Shown in pieces: positions 1 to 13,800 of a stretch of DNA of 64,000 nucleotides. This stretch comes from Beroe forskalii (lineage: Eukaryota; Ctenophora; Nuda; Beroida; Beroidae), in assembly GCA_011033025.1 (NCBI GenBank), contig WFMF01000290.1:161153-225152 (forward strand). Reading direction: 5' to 3'. Within the stretch, counting starts at the first letter, position 1. Every line of letters starts with the position of its first letter. The notes under the pieces were generated by a model. That model searched no databases. It was not told the origin of the DNA and was given only the letters and a program-made list of their open reading frames with translations. A program made the translations under genes and the position numbers.

Positions 1-479
1 TCCTACACCAATGCAGTGTACTCTGTGAATTCCGCTACATTCTTGGGTGTACTTAATCGGGTTTACACTTTCGCATAATCGCAAATTTGAAAACATTCCC
101 CATGAAGTATGGGATTACAGTTCCTACCGACTCATTCACTCATCGGCTTAGTGCCCAGGTAATATACACCAAGCTTCTAGCTGCTTCTGCTCTTCCGACT
201 TTCTGAGCTATGATAGCTCCGGTTTTCCGGTATTTTCCAACATTCCAAATTAGGGGTTTCTGGAAGGTGAAGTTATCAACCGTGTAAACTGTTTGATAAA
301 AAAATCTTTCGCCAATCAGGAATTATTCTTGTGGAACATTCGACAAATGAAGGAATGAATGAAGATTAATTACAGTGTTCATAAAGATTTACCTTGATTT
401 GTAATCTTTCAACCTTATTTCCTTTTCTTAGATTCGGCTGCGATTTTTGGAATTTCCCTGACTCTTGCCCCTCTCTCAG
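1..479. other. Intron of the PDZ gene, no feature seen
   Basis: The upstream half of PDZ A is not evident in either strand. A CAG/GTAATA at about 157 could be a donor, but the bases before it do not read as PDZ sequence. Confidence 0.5.
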
Positions 480-1804
480 GTGTGGAGAAATGAGTGAAGG
501 AGACAGACTGATCTCTGTGAACGGGAGGCCAGTGGGGGCGGCATTCAACCAGAAAGATGTGAGATATTAAAATTTTGAAGCTATCCCATTGTAAAAATGG
601 ACTATACAATAAATGTCTTACAGAGTTACATGTTCATATAATAATAAAAAGATTGTTCAATTCCTACAACAATCTTGTTAATAAGTTCAAAGCGAGCAAT
701 ATACACTGAGTTTTTTTTAATGAGAAACCATCCATAAAATAGTTAGCCTATAAGATTAAAGGAAACTTAGCCTAGGATTTTCGGAAATTTAAGAAACTTA
801 GCCCAGAATTTCGGAAAACTGATGCCTAATCTTAAGTCACCCCCGCCCAGGCCCACTCCACTGATGCCCGCTCTAAAACCACTTTCACACAGGGCCACTT
901 TAAGTCCAACCCACTGATGCCCATTGCCCACTTTAAACCCTCCCCCGCCCAGGACCACTCTAAGTCCACCCACTGATGCCCACTCTAAACCCACATCCCA
1001 CCCAAGCCCACTCCTATCTCACCCCCACGGATACCAAATTTTAACCCACACCCGCCAAGGCCCACTCCTAACCCACCCTTACGGATACCCAATCTAAACC
1101 CACCCAGGCCCACTCTAAGTCCATCCCACTGATACCCACTCTTTGAAGCACACAACATAACCATGGATAGGCACTGCATATCTTATAACTTACACTAGCT
1201 GTAACTTACTTTGCTTGCGTTCTGACCAATTATCTACTCAAAGCCGCATAATAGATCCCGGGATTGGGACATTTGCTAGACTACCCAAGTCTCATCTTAA
1301 CAGACTGACAGTTTATGTCAATGTCAATGTTTATAATTGCTTATATATATTTTGGAAGTAAGCCTCGAGGGCGATTGTATCCTAAAACAACACACACCAG
1401 GCATTTACCTGCCTGTAATCGTGCCATCACGTGTGAAGGTCACATCATAACATTGACATGGTCGTAACATCAAGTTACATGACTCGTTTACTTGTTTAGC
1501 ACACATGCTTGACTATATGAGTTCGAAAATGTGCGGCCGAGAAGTGCTGCATTTTTTCGAATGATCTCCCTGTTCTTGCTTTGGGAGTTATAACTGGACA
1601 CAAGATGCTAACATGGCTTGAAATAATAAATTCATAATCTAACTCCACAAATTGACTTAGAATTATGAATTACTGAAGCTATTTCAGGTGATACAGTTGC
1701 TGAAGCGGGAGGAGGAGGTGACACTGGCTCTCGCTCACGTTGCTTTCGACGGCAAGGGGTGCCCGGAAACCACATACGACAGGGAAACACCCAACCAGTC
1801 ACCG
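480..1804 (+). CDS. Exons 1-2: C-terminal half of PDZ domain A
   Basis: Exon 480-558 follows a pyrimidine-rich CTCTCTCAG and ends before GTGAG. It reads CGEMSEGDRLISVNGRPVGA, the typical PDZ strand with GDRLISVNG. Exon 1688-1804 continues in phase 0 with VIQLLKREEEVTLALAHV, the second helix and last strand of the fold, then an acidic/polar linker ending in NQSP before GTACG. The first half of the domain, with the carboxylate-binding loop, must lie upstream of the window or in an exon I could not find in the first 479 bases. Confidence 0.8.
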
Positions 1805-4800
1805 GTACGACATTTGACGTTGTGAAGGTGTTGTCATTTTGAAATGTTCTTCTAGATGCTTCTACTCATAAACCACGCTTTGTTTTGGGATAAAGAGGTA
1901 TTATGTCTGTATGTCTGTAGCTCTAGGGCGCAAAGACCTCCATGCACGGAGATTTGGGAAATGATTGCGTGGTGGACTGTGCAATGTTAGTTAGGTTATA
2001 CGCTTATACGCGTGTTCACTGCAGAAAACAAGGCTGAACCTAGTACCTTACATCCATAATATGTTCATGAGGCACTAACATATTACATCAAGAGGCGTAT
2101 ACTGTAGTCTATGTTGTGAAATACTTGGTTATAGTATACGCCGTGTGTACACAGAATAAACAATACACTGGATAGTGGATATATCAGGAAAATACACTCA
2201 CATCCCTGAGTGTGTACTGTGTTTGAGTTTGGAGTAGATCTTATCTGTCACATGTCACTGAGACCTGTCTTTGAGTTTAGATCTTATCTTGTGGACTAGC
2301 ACGCACTCATTCCTGCTGTATGATATAGCTTGTTCTGGGAATGCAGCTCACTGGTTGGTGTCTTTTGTCTCGGCAGCAGAGTCTTTGGTCTCAGGCGAAG
2401 TTAATAAGTACACGCTGGCCTCATGCAACAACGTCAGCTGCCTTTGAGGGCGTGGAGAAGGGATTGTTATCACATGATAACGTTGTGTTAACATATTGTT
2501 CACAGTCATTTTATGTTGACATGGTTAACAACCCAATTAAACTACTCCGCAGCTCCTAATTTCCAAGGGGTAGAAATATGCGGGGTCTCGGTGGGGATGT
2601 CAAAACATGCACGCAGGGGGCTGCCTAAAAATAAGCTATTAATCAGTGCCTTTCTGACAGTGGATCCGATCCTCAAAGCTTTTGTTAGACTAAAGACGAA
2701 GTAGAAGATAATTTTGCAAATTACCATGTCACTATTCCATTGACCTGGACTGAAGTCCTGTCATACTCCATAGTCCATACAAGTAGAGTGTATATTGTGT
2801 CTGTATACATACCTTGGACATCATTTACCCATTATCTACGGAGATACCATTAATAAGCCTGCGAGTATTATTATTGGATATTATTACTATAGTACTGGTA
2901 ACATGGAGTCATATCATTACCTTCTTATCAGTTATCTAATATCTTGCATTCACACAAGGGACAACTGAGTGCACATGGTGATTTAATGTAATCGAGAGCT
3001 GGATCCTGAAGCCTTGGAGGAAGACAGTGGACCATACACACATTATTGGTGATATGATTACTGATACAAGTCATGGTTGCCATGGTAACCCTCTATAATG
3101 CTCCGTCTCCTGGTAAGCCCTAATTCCAGCTTCGTATTTCGTGTGTTAATCCAATGGGTGGATGCCATGACGTCATTATCATGGCTTACAATGGTGAGTT
3201 GAGGAGGTAGAGTCGCCCATATAACGTGGGTTTAATCTCTTCCAACCCAGGTACGCATCATTATAATGGCATTTTGTTCAATCACTGATTCTACCTGGTG
3301 ATTGGAGTGGACCCAGTGGTGATTAAAGTGGATCACATAGCTTTGTATTCAGGTCTGATTAAAGCGAGCCTTGTTCAGGAGCTGCTACGACCACTCACGC
3401 TCTCAGCTGGCAAGATACGAGCACATAACCACTGGTCACATTCCCCCTTGAAACAAAACATTGAAACATCTTCCAGTACAACATTCCTTCTGAATGACGG
3501 GGTGGCACTTGGGGCACTCCCAAACATTGAGCTCCAACATATAACTACTCAAAAAGTAATTACTAAGTTGCAAGAACCGTGGCTGAACCAGTGCCGAAAA
3601 TGGCGTCGTAGTATTTGTCGGAATCCCCACTAATATAAGAATGGTCAGCGAACTGTTTTCTGAAGAATGCCACATGTCATTTTCAGTGTCGCATTATCTC
3701 CTTACAGCTTTAAATTTGAGACCGAGGAACCCTCTGACATTAGGGACATTATTATAAAGACCCTACATCACCGCATTACCGTATTACATTCAAAAGGACA
3801 TGCTCCAGTTTAAGGAATTACTGCAGACTGGTGCTTTATCAAGGTTCTGGTTGCTGCTCTTCCATTCACCATGATTCAAGAACGCATATACTCCTACGCT
3901 CGTGGGGGAGCTTTTGTTTCTCTTTTGAGAACGAGAGAAGCACACAGCGTTGCCTTTCTTTGCGAACTCTTTGTTGGAAACAAGCTCATTGTGTTAGCTC
4001 ATTGTTCAGTCAAGTACTTAAGTACCCTCTCAGCCCTATATTCTATAACCTCATGTGGTCTAACGGTGTAGTAACATAATAATAACACTCTCATCAAAAT
4101 TCCTCTCTTACACATGGGGTCATGAAGGGGTTCATTGCACAGTATGCAATTTCCTACTTTGAGCATTTGAATAAAAAAATAATATAAGGATACCTACAAA
4201 GCTATAAAATGTTGCTTCCAAGCACCATTTCCGATATTCGAGTAAAAATGCGAACTTGTAACCCGCAACTGTTTGAACTTTCTAAGTTCGTTTCCAAACT
4301 TTGACGCTGCTAAAATTCCTGATTTGACGAGGACAGAGTGAGATTGTTGAAGTGCCATCTGTTCCAGCACACCTGCCATGTTATGCAGATAACATGATTA
4401 GCATCATAAAAACATAACCCTGCATTTACTCACCAACTCATCACACGAATCTAACGATGTTACGATGTTACTCAAGCGTGATGAATTGCCGACTCATTCA
4501 TTTCATTAAATAATCATCTTGATTTAATGGAATTAATCATAAATACTATCTGAGTCAATTCGATGAGAATTGCTCAGTGACTACAGGTGAAATAATTCAC
4601 AAATTACAACCACAATCTACAGCATCAATCCATCCAGGTAACGATAGAAGTGAAAATTCCTGAAAAATGCGCGCAAAGGTTGCCCATGTTTCTAGAACTT
4701 ACATTCACATTACAAACATTACACGCACAAATAACAGAAGCGGTAGGGCTCCGTACAGGATTCGCTCTGTACCTTTTTGTATTGAGGTTGCTATGTACAT

Positions 4801-7800
4801 GCCTTTTGATGTAATACACTTGGGATCCACAGGACATTTCACGCGCGTATACACGACCAACAATTACATTTCGTGAGCATGTAACATATTGCAGGTTACA
4901 CCGAAATAAACACATCCATTACATCATGTAGTGAATTCACTGGTAGTAGAGTAGTAGCTGTACATGTGATTGAATTGTGGGTCTTGTGTAGTAATCAAGA
5001 TATTGCACTCAGTACCGCGCAGTATGAGGCAGCAGTTGAGAATGACGTCATTATCATGGTTTACAACGGTGAGTTGATGACGAAGAAGTGATTGGCAGTT
5101 CAGGACCTTGCAGTGATTGCAGGACCTTGTGTTGTCCGCTCAGGGGGTCTAATAATTTGGACTTTTCACAGCACATCTAATGAAATAATGCCGGGTAGCG
5201 AGTACTACTCGGCGAGTAGTATTGTGGTAGAGAGAAGGTATGAGATTGGAGATCGTCATAGTGTTCTACGATAAGATATCACGGATATCTAATGCAGGAA
5301 CATAAAAAGTGGAAAACAGGCAATCTGAGCGTAACAAAATATCTCTTTAGGTACTTACTCCTTCACTAGGATTTAAAAGTTATTACAACGTTGCCAGGCG
5401 CTAGAAAGCTCGTACAAGCTAACACTGGATTTGATCTGATCTCTGTTTTCAGGCCTTGGAAAGCTCGTAAAAGTTAGCACTGGATTTGATCTGATCTCTG
5501 TTTTCAGGCACTAGAAAGCTCGTACAAGTTAGCACTGGATTTGATCTGATCTTTGTTTTCAGGCCTTAGAAAGCTCGTACAAGTTAGCACTGGATCTGAT
5601 CTGATCTGTTTTCAGGCCTTAGAAAGCTCGTACAAGCTAGCACTGGATCTGATCTGATCTTTGTTTTCAGGCCCTAGAAAGCTCCGTACAAGCTAGCACT
5701 GGATCTGTCCATGAGCTCTGCTGGCACGACCCTGTCTAATGGTAGCAGTGAAAGGGACAGGAGTTCTCTGGACAGGAGCCAAGATAGCGCCTTCTTCAGG
5801 AACAAGTGAGTACTGGAATTATTTTGCTAGCCTGAACTCAAACACTGGATAAGATATTCAATGTGATGTTGGGATCTTGAACAGTTCAGGTCAATTTATG
5901 ACCGATTTCTCCCGGTGCGAGTGATTGCAGCGTTCGATGTCTATCTTACCATGACAATTCTTAAATACACAGTTTCTCCGCAGCAGCCAACCAATGGCAA
6001 AATATGCTGCAATTCGCAGAATTTGACTCATCAATTTTTGTGGGATTCGTAAATTCACTCCATAGGTACTTTTGATTGCTATTTTTTCTGGAACCTTGGC
6101 ATTTAATATTATTTAAAGTAAGAACTCAAAAGAAATTTAGATAATTTCCCAAGCAAAGTAAACTTCCTTGGTCGCCCGAGATTTTCGTTTTCATTGTGAC
6201 GGATTCAAAATCCAGATAAATTCAATCTGGAATGATGGGTAATGACAGTTCACACTTCTTTCATCTTCCATGATACGGTGATTTTATCAACCTAGAGTAG
6301 GTACACAATTTTAAAATAAAAATTACTTTGTTTACTTTAAACAGAATCAAGATTCTGGACGAAGTTTGAAATATAAGCTGTGAAATTCCACCGGTTTTGG
6401 TTTTAACAGCGCAGCTTAGTGTGTAGTGCTCAGTAAGGCCTCTGTGATGAGTGATCTTTGAAAGTTTGACATGACAAATTAAATTCACAACAAGGCTGGA
6501 AGATTGATCCAGGGTGATACTTTTCATTGTCGCTTTTAGCTTTTTAGAGTGATTTTAGAGTTTAACAGCCGCGTTGAAAATTTCATTTTGCCTAATACTG
6601 TTATGAAATGGAAAACATTTCTTGATAATTCAGGTGATATTCCCAAAATTCGAAATTTATGTCGGAAAAAGTTATACAAATTTTGGCATTCGATCAAATA
6701 AAAAGTTATTTCTTTCCAACTTTAGAGAATACACGGCCGTCTTTCACTAATAAGCGCCGTCGATCTGTTCAATCTATTCAAGCTCTTGAATTGATGATTC
6801 TATTCCACCATACTCATCCCAGATTTCCAGGTTCAGCCAACCTTCTGTTCGTTTCATCATATTCCGTTATTAATCTTATATTTAAGAAGAAAAAGCGTGC
6901 ACGTACGCATCCCACATCACTTGATTCCGTTTACCATGTGAAGTAAAACGTTATAGACTGCCGCCACGCCCACTTTGTAATGTTAAAAGCGCAGAATTAT
7001 TGATAATCTTTCAGTGAAGTTACACTCGCTCTCCGTCTAAGGCTCCATGATCATGCATGTTTGAAAGTAAAAAGAAAGCTTAATTGTCTCTGACAAGCAA
7101 TCGCAAAGTGATATTTGTTGGAGTAATCGTACGCGCTAAATGTATTGCTTATTAATTGATTATTTGAAAGTCTCGTGACATGCGAAATAATGAACTGCCA
7201 ATAATTTGATAATGAAATACCCATGATGTTGTGGAAAGAATGTTATTGATTTCATACAAATAAGCGGCAAATGCGCTGAAAATGCTTTGATTTATCGGAA
7301 AAATTTGAATTGCACCTTTGATTTTTTGAAGCAAAGGCGTTTCATTTTAAACCTTTGTATTTTGCAGGAAGAAACTAAAAAAGGAAAAATTGTAAAATAT
7401 CAATTCAAGAATTTGAGTTAAAACATCTAGTTTTATCTTAAAATCAACACGGTTACTGCTTCCTTGTTAATAAGATCATGTTTTAAAATTAATTTCTCTA
7501 TGAAAATCTGAAATGAACATCGTCTGTTCTCCTGGAATTTCTTGTGCTTCAGATGGCCCAAAATCCCATAAACATCATAAATATCATATAGGTTACCACA
7601 CGGGCACACGGCGTAATTAATAAATTAAATACCAGTTGATTTTATCAAGAAAAAGAGTAATTGATATGGGTGTTATCTTGTTGCGAATATCAATCAGGAA
7701 CCACTTGTCTCCCTCTATGGCACCTCCTTTGAAATGAACAGGTTCTCAATAACATGGCGGCGTCTTTGTTCATTTGACACTTCTACTTCCAAATGCTTCA

Positions 7801-10800
7801 CATGATTAGCAATTAGTTTGTGGCATTGGTCCTTGGTAATTGGAATATTGGTGACAACACAATCTAATTAAAATGGTTTTCACACGTTATAAATTGTACA
7901 GATGCCCATTGAATTTCGTATATCTCAACACAAACCCATATCAGTTAGGTACTGTACTGCTGTTCTGCGTTTTGCTGACTGAGCAGTCTGTGATATCATA
8001 TTATTGCTGGCAGTGCAGTCTGTGGTATCACAGAAGTATGGACTTGCTTTCCAAACACACAATGTTAACTGCTCGCCCTCATGATAGTTTCACTGAGAAC
8101 ATCTGTTTCAACGTCATCAGACCGTGATTTTTCATTTCTGGTGTGGTTCGGCAGCTGGTGAAACGAGGCTCCGAACTCTCTAAACACGTACAGTGGGTGG
8201 TGGAAATTGGTATACTGTATACTGTACTGTATAGTGTAAAGTCTAAAGTGTATATATTGTACTGTATAGTGTATAGTGTATTCTTCATAATGTTCACTTG
8301 ATACTGTAAAATGTACACTTTTCACTGTATAGTGTATACTCTGTATACTGTGTATACTGTGCTTTGTACACTGTATACTGTTCACTATATTATACTGTAC
8401 ACGATATACGTACACTGTATACTGTACTCGGTATATCGTGCAGTGTACACTGTACACTGTATACTGTACACTGTTAACGTATACTGTGCACTGTACACTG
8501 TATACTGTACACTGTTAACGCATACTGTACACGGTTTACTGTACACTGTGCACTGTATAGTATATAGTGTAAAGCGTTTACTATACGCTATACACTGTAC
8601 ACCTAAACACCGCACATTTCAGTGGTTTGAGCGCTACAGGGTGCGACACACTGCCTCGCCACTATACACAATACACTGTACACTTACACACCACAACTTT
8701 CAGTGGTTTGAGCGCTACAGGGTGCGACACACTGCCTCGCGGGACTCTACAAGCCGACGTACGGACACACACGCGGATTGGCGACCAAGGTAGAAAGATG
8801 TGTGGAAGAGTCCCTTCCTTTGGTTCGTCAATTTTATTATGTTGCATGTGCTACCCTTGATTTACTCGCTGTGGGGAAATTTTTACTGTAGTCGATTTTC
8901 AGTGTTTTACTGTGGAAATTGTAGGTTCTTGTGTCTTATATGATGCAGATTCCCTGATTGTTGTTTTCATCTAGCATTTCTTGAACGAATTCTCCGGTGC
9001 ACTAATGTAATCAGGTACACGTGTATAAATTCCTGTGTCCCTGATTATTTATCAGATATATTCTGTTACAAATTGCATAATATATCAATCACATGGAAGT
9101 AAGTTGATTATTATTACATAATATAACGTGCCCTATTGGGTGTGTTACATTTTGCTGTGACCTTCAGATTTTTCTTTTCTCTATGTCAGCCAAAGCAGAC
9201 TCATGATGCTAATATGAAATGCATAGACACGCGCCTATCCGGTCCAGTTTGGGATACTTCCCTACGGGGCATAAGCCCGAGGGAATAGGGATGCATCCAG
9301 TTTTGGCCCGAGGCCACGGGGTGACCCAATCATGTACTTATTTCGTATGAACTTATGTCGTTTGGATAGGCCCGTTTTATACGAATCTACACTCTATTTC
9401 TATACACTCAGTTTTTTTTATAAGAAACTTATTGAAATCCTAGGCTACAAGTTTCTTATTTTTTCACGATTTTGAGCCTAAAAGTTTCTTAATCGGTTTC
9501 TTAATTCTACATACCGACATACCGTACGAAAAATGTCTACGAAATTTCCAACATAGGAACCTACTGTGTAGACTGTAGTTGAGGATTAGAATCGAACCTT
9601 CTGATATTTTCAGTTAAATTATACACTTTTAAGCATGTACCTATCTTAAAAGATTTGTGCAGCTGTATACAATAATGTTCAGGGATCTTCATCAAATTTT
9701 CTTCCAAAAAAGTTTGAAATTTTGAAATTTAGATAATATCTAAATCATATAATGCTTGGAACTTTTGGAAATAGATATGGAACTGTAATAGTGTCCTGTC
9801 GCAACAACAATTTCTAAATTTCTGTTTTGTGCTTTAGAATCTGGCATGTTACTTTAAACCGAAAAATCATGGAAGATTCATTTTCTAAATTTCTATTCTA
9901 TATTATGATCAATTATCACATATCCAGTGTAATACTGTAATAGAAGTTCAATAGAAGTACTAGATTAGTTTCGGAATGTTCACAATCAAAATGGGAGTCT
10001 GGGGCGCAGCCTCCAGAAGCCAGACTTTTCATGTTAAAAGAATTTCAGTTGCAGTAAGATTTTATACACAAGTTTCAAAATTCTAGGCTAGAAGTTTCTT
10101 AATTTCTTAATTGTAAATCAGTGAAGTTTCTTAATTTTTCCGAAATTCTAGGCTAAGTTTCTTAAATTTTCGGAAATTCTAGGCTAAGTTTCTTATAGAC
10201 AGTTTCTTATAAAAAAAACTGAGTGTAATAGAATAATGTGGAGAGAATCTCTACGTTATAATAGCTTGCTTACCTGTAAAAACATTACAGTAAAATAGCT
10301 GATTTACTATATTATATGCGTATTAAATGCTACTCTGTACACTCTATTCAATCAGCTACGTGTGCTGCTATACACATTAAGTGAAGAGGCTATGAAGCGT
10401 TATCATGAGTGATCATTGATTACGTAAAACCATTTCCAGATCCATTACAAACATACTAACATTTTACATTAACTGTTGAGTGTTGACTGGGATACGAAGT
10501 CACTATTCTATTAATTTGGCAAATTCGATTTTCTGTTTCTTTGAGGTCAACCTAGCTTATTCACGAGATCATTACATATTTCATTGGTTCTAGCTGAAAT
10601 GAGAGAAATCTTTATTCAAATAACGGTTCAAAACGCAAAATGGTAGAGTTACTTCAATTTCTTGATTCTTCAAAATATCCACATCAACTCTATTTATTTT
10701 GGGTAAACAATCATTTCCCCAGGGTCGGTAGGTGACAGTGTGTCTACCACGAGTTCCTCCCACGAGATAGGGACCCGGTCCACTTCCTCCGGTTCCGGCT

Positions 10801-13800
10801 CCTACCCTCTCAGACCCACTCAGAGTGGCGCCCTGTCACCTGCTGGTGGCGCCATGTCACCTGGCGCCGCTATGTCGCCGGGTGGCGCCACCATGTCTGG
10901 AGCTAGGAAAGGTGGCAAGGGGAGGGCGTCTCCAGGACGGAGGGGCTATCAGCAGGACGATAGCAACCGGTTAGTGCTTGTCGAACATGTTCAGGTCACC
11001 GCTCCATCCTTCACTCTCAGCTGACGACGATAATCACATGATTTTCGAAAGCTTATGAGTACAATTCTTTCGTATCAGTTTAAACTTCAATCCCTTGAGA
11101 TGTACATCGTAGTGCTGTGAGACTTCATCCCACAAACCAGTATTACCTAACATGTATGGATTGTGTGTACACGACTCATGAGTTCTAGCGACCGCTGCTT
11201 GTGCAGTGACCTGTCGCATTAACTTTATAGTGTACGTAGATTATTATTTATTAAGCTGTCACGCCCTTAGTATACAGGTAGTATAATGGTCCTTATTATT
11301 GAATTACCTTAGGAGGTCTATTAATAAAGGTTGTAATTTGGGGATTTTTCGAAAAAATCCCCATATTTTCAACCTACCAAAATTTTGCCCGCCACAATTT
11401 TACTCCCCGATTTAATTCAACCCGCTTTCGAAATTTCTTGCACTATCTGTACTAAAACAGTACAATTTCGTTTCAGAGATGAGTTTTCAGATAGTTACAG
11501 ATAATTTAGTCAAAGTCAAATGGTTAAAACAAAAATTCAAAAATTTAGAACAGTAATTAATGAAGCAGAGGCTCAGGAAGACGATCAAGAATTCGATTTG
11601 TAATATTAGAATTAATTTATTTTTTCCATAGTTTTCCGCAAAAAATCTTTCATTTGTCAGCAAAAAGTTAGAAAAATCACCCAATTTTATTTGTTGGGTG
11701 AAATTTGGGGATTTTTGAAAAAAATACCCATATTTTCAACCTACCAAAATTTCAAACACCGCAATTTCGACCCATATAAATAGACCTCCTAAGGTATTTA
11801 CTGTCATTGGAGTTATTAGAAGCTCTGAAATTACAATACCAAAGTACCAACCAATACGACATACCACTGTTGCTACTCTCAGTGGTTATAACCACTACAA
11901 CACCCCTCCACTTATCCTGTCACGTTGCAATCCTTCCAACTAGTGCCCCGGTTAATGGTTTGGGACAAACATCGCAAAAACCTTAAAACGTGATCCGATT
12001 CCAGTGGTATCCAATAACTCAGAAACTGCCCTGAAAGACGCGCTCCTAACTATACCACACGAACTTTTCCATTAAAATCGACATTTGATCTTCTGAAAGC
12101 TGTAATTATTATTTTATATTTTTCATACTTTCAGATCCAAGTCGCTGCATTCGCCGAGTACAAAGAATTCCCATACTTCTTCCCTCAGCAGCCACAGGTA
12201 ACGTGGAAGTAGTGTGAAAGTGTAAAGTGGGCAGTGACCTATTTAATTGAGAAATATTGGGGACATAATGTGTCCCATTTTGTGACCCAATAAGATAACG
12301 AAAAGTTCATTTGATAATTACATTTTACAGTAGGAACATGAAAATGGGAACGGTTGGAATAATTACCTTTTTCGTAAACTCGCCGCGCATCGGAGCGTTG
12401 AATTATTGGTCGGACTTTGTTCAAAGAGTCCTAACTTCAATGGAAGTATAATTTATCTCTAATTTCACCGTCTACTAAAAGTGTTACTGAAGTACTGATA
12501 ATACTTCTATTAACCATTGGTCGCATAAATTATAATGATCCATTGGTATATTCAGTATTTCAAAGTAATTCTGGCGTATATTTTGTTGCATTATTTAATC
12601 TTATAACCCCTTAAATTAACACATAAACATGTTGAAGCATTATACTGCGTCCATACGACTTTGTTTGAGGTTTATTCAAATATTCCCCAGCGAAACCATA
12701 TTCCTGAGGGTGCGTTCAAATGGGAAAGATTGGTACAGAAGTAAACAATATTATAATTTTCATTTTATATGTCTCAATAGGTGTGAAAATCAAAAAAATT
12801 ATACCTTTTAACGTCTGGTTTTAGAGTAAATTCTACATGAATGAATGAATGAATGAATGGGAAATATCCGTTGCAGCATTACAATTTTAAAATTTATCAG
12901 ATGCAATATTCAGACTTTAAAGGGTTGGCAGCCTCAAGGCTCAAAATCTCCTAAGATTTATGAGGTTTTAAGTTCAAGAAAATCTAAATGACATCATGAC
13001 TTCGAAAATACTGCTCGGTGAACAGGGACTTCTTCATAGAGTCCATAGACAGTCTACCCCACTCAGTGAATAACCCACTCTATTCCCCTCAGTTCGGTGA
13101 ACAAGGATTTCTACAGAGAGTCCATGGACAGTCTACCCCACTCAGTGAATAACCCACTCTATTCCCCCTCAGTTCGGTGAACAAGGACTTCTACAGAGAG
13201 TCCATGGACAGTCTACCCCACTCAGTGAATAACCCACTCTATTCCCCCTCAGTTCGGTGAACAAGGACTTCTACAGAGAGTCCATGGACAGTCTACCCCA
13301 CTCAGTGAATAACCCACTCTATTCCCCTCAGTTCAGTGAACAAGGACTTCTACAGAGAGTCCATGGACAGTCTACCCCACTCAGTGAATAACCCACTCTA
13401 TCCCCCTCAGTTCGGTGAACAAGGACTTCTACAGAGAGTCCATGGACAGTCTACCCCACTCAGTGAATAACCCACTCTATTCCCCTCAGTTCGGTGAACA
13501 AGGACTTCTACAGAGAGTCCATAGACAGTCTACCCCACTCAGTGAATAACCCACTCTATTCCCCTCAGTTCGGTGAACAAGGACTTCTACAGAGAGTCCA
13601 TGGACAGTCTACTCCACTCAGTGAATAACCCACTCTATTCCCCTCAGTTCGGTGAACAAGGATTTCTACAGAGAGTCCATGGACAGTCTACCCCACTCAG
13701 TACAGAGCATGGGCTCCACGGAGTTCATCGTCCTGCCTAACAACGGGAGTGGCATTGGTATCGGGATATCGGGGAAAAGAGGCGTGATCATACGGAATAT

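Noticed and set aside
4625-4915. 96-residue minus-strand frame
   Set aside because: A plus-strand frame of similar length overlaps it; composition and context give no support.
5010-5071. Possible exon ending in VENDVIIMVYNG before GTGAGT
   Set aside because: It leaves one base over, while exon 3 needs phase 0 from exon 2; a second copy at 3166 also argues for a repeat.
8065-8793. Tyr/Thr/Val-rich frames on both strands
   Set aside because: The ACTGTATACTGTAC repeat is nearly self-complementary, so both strands stay open by chance.
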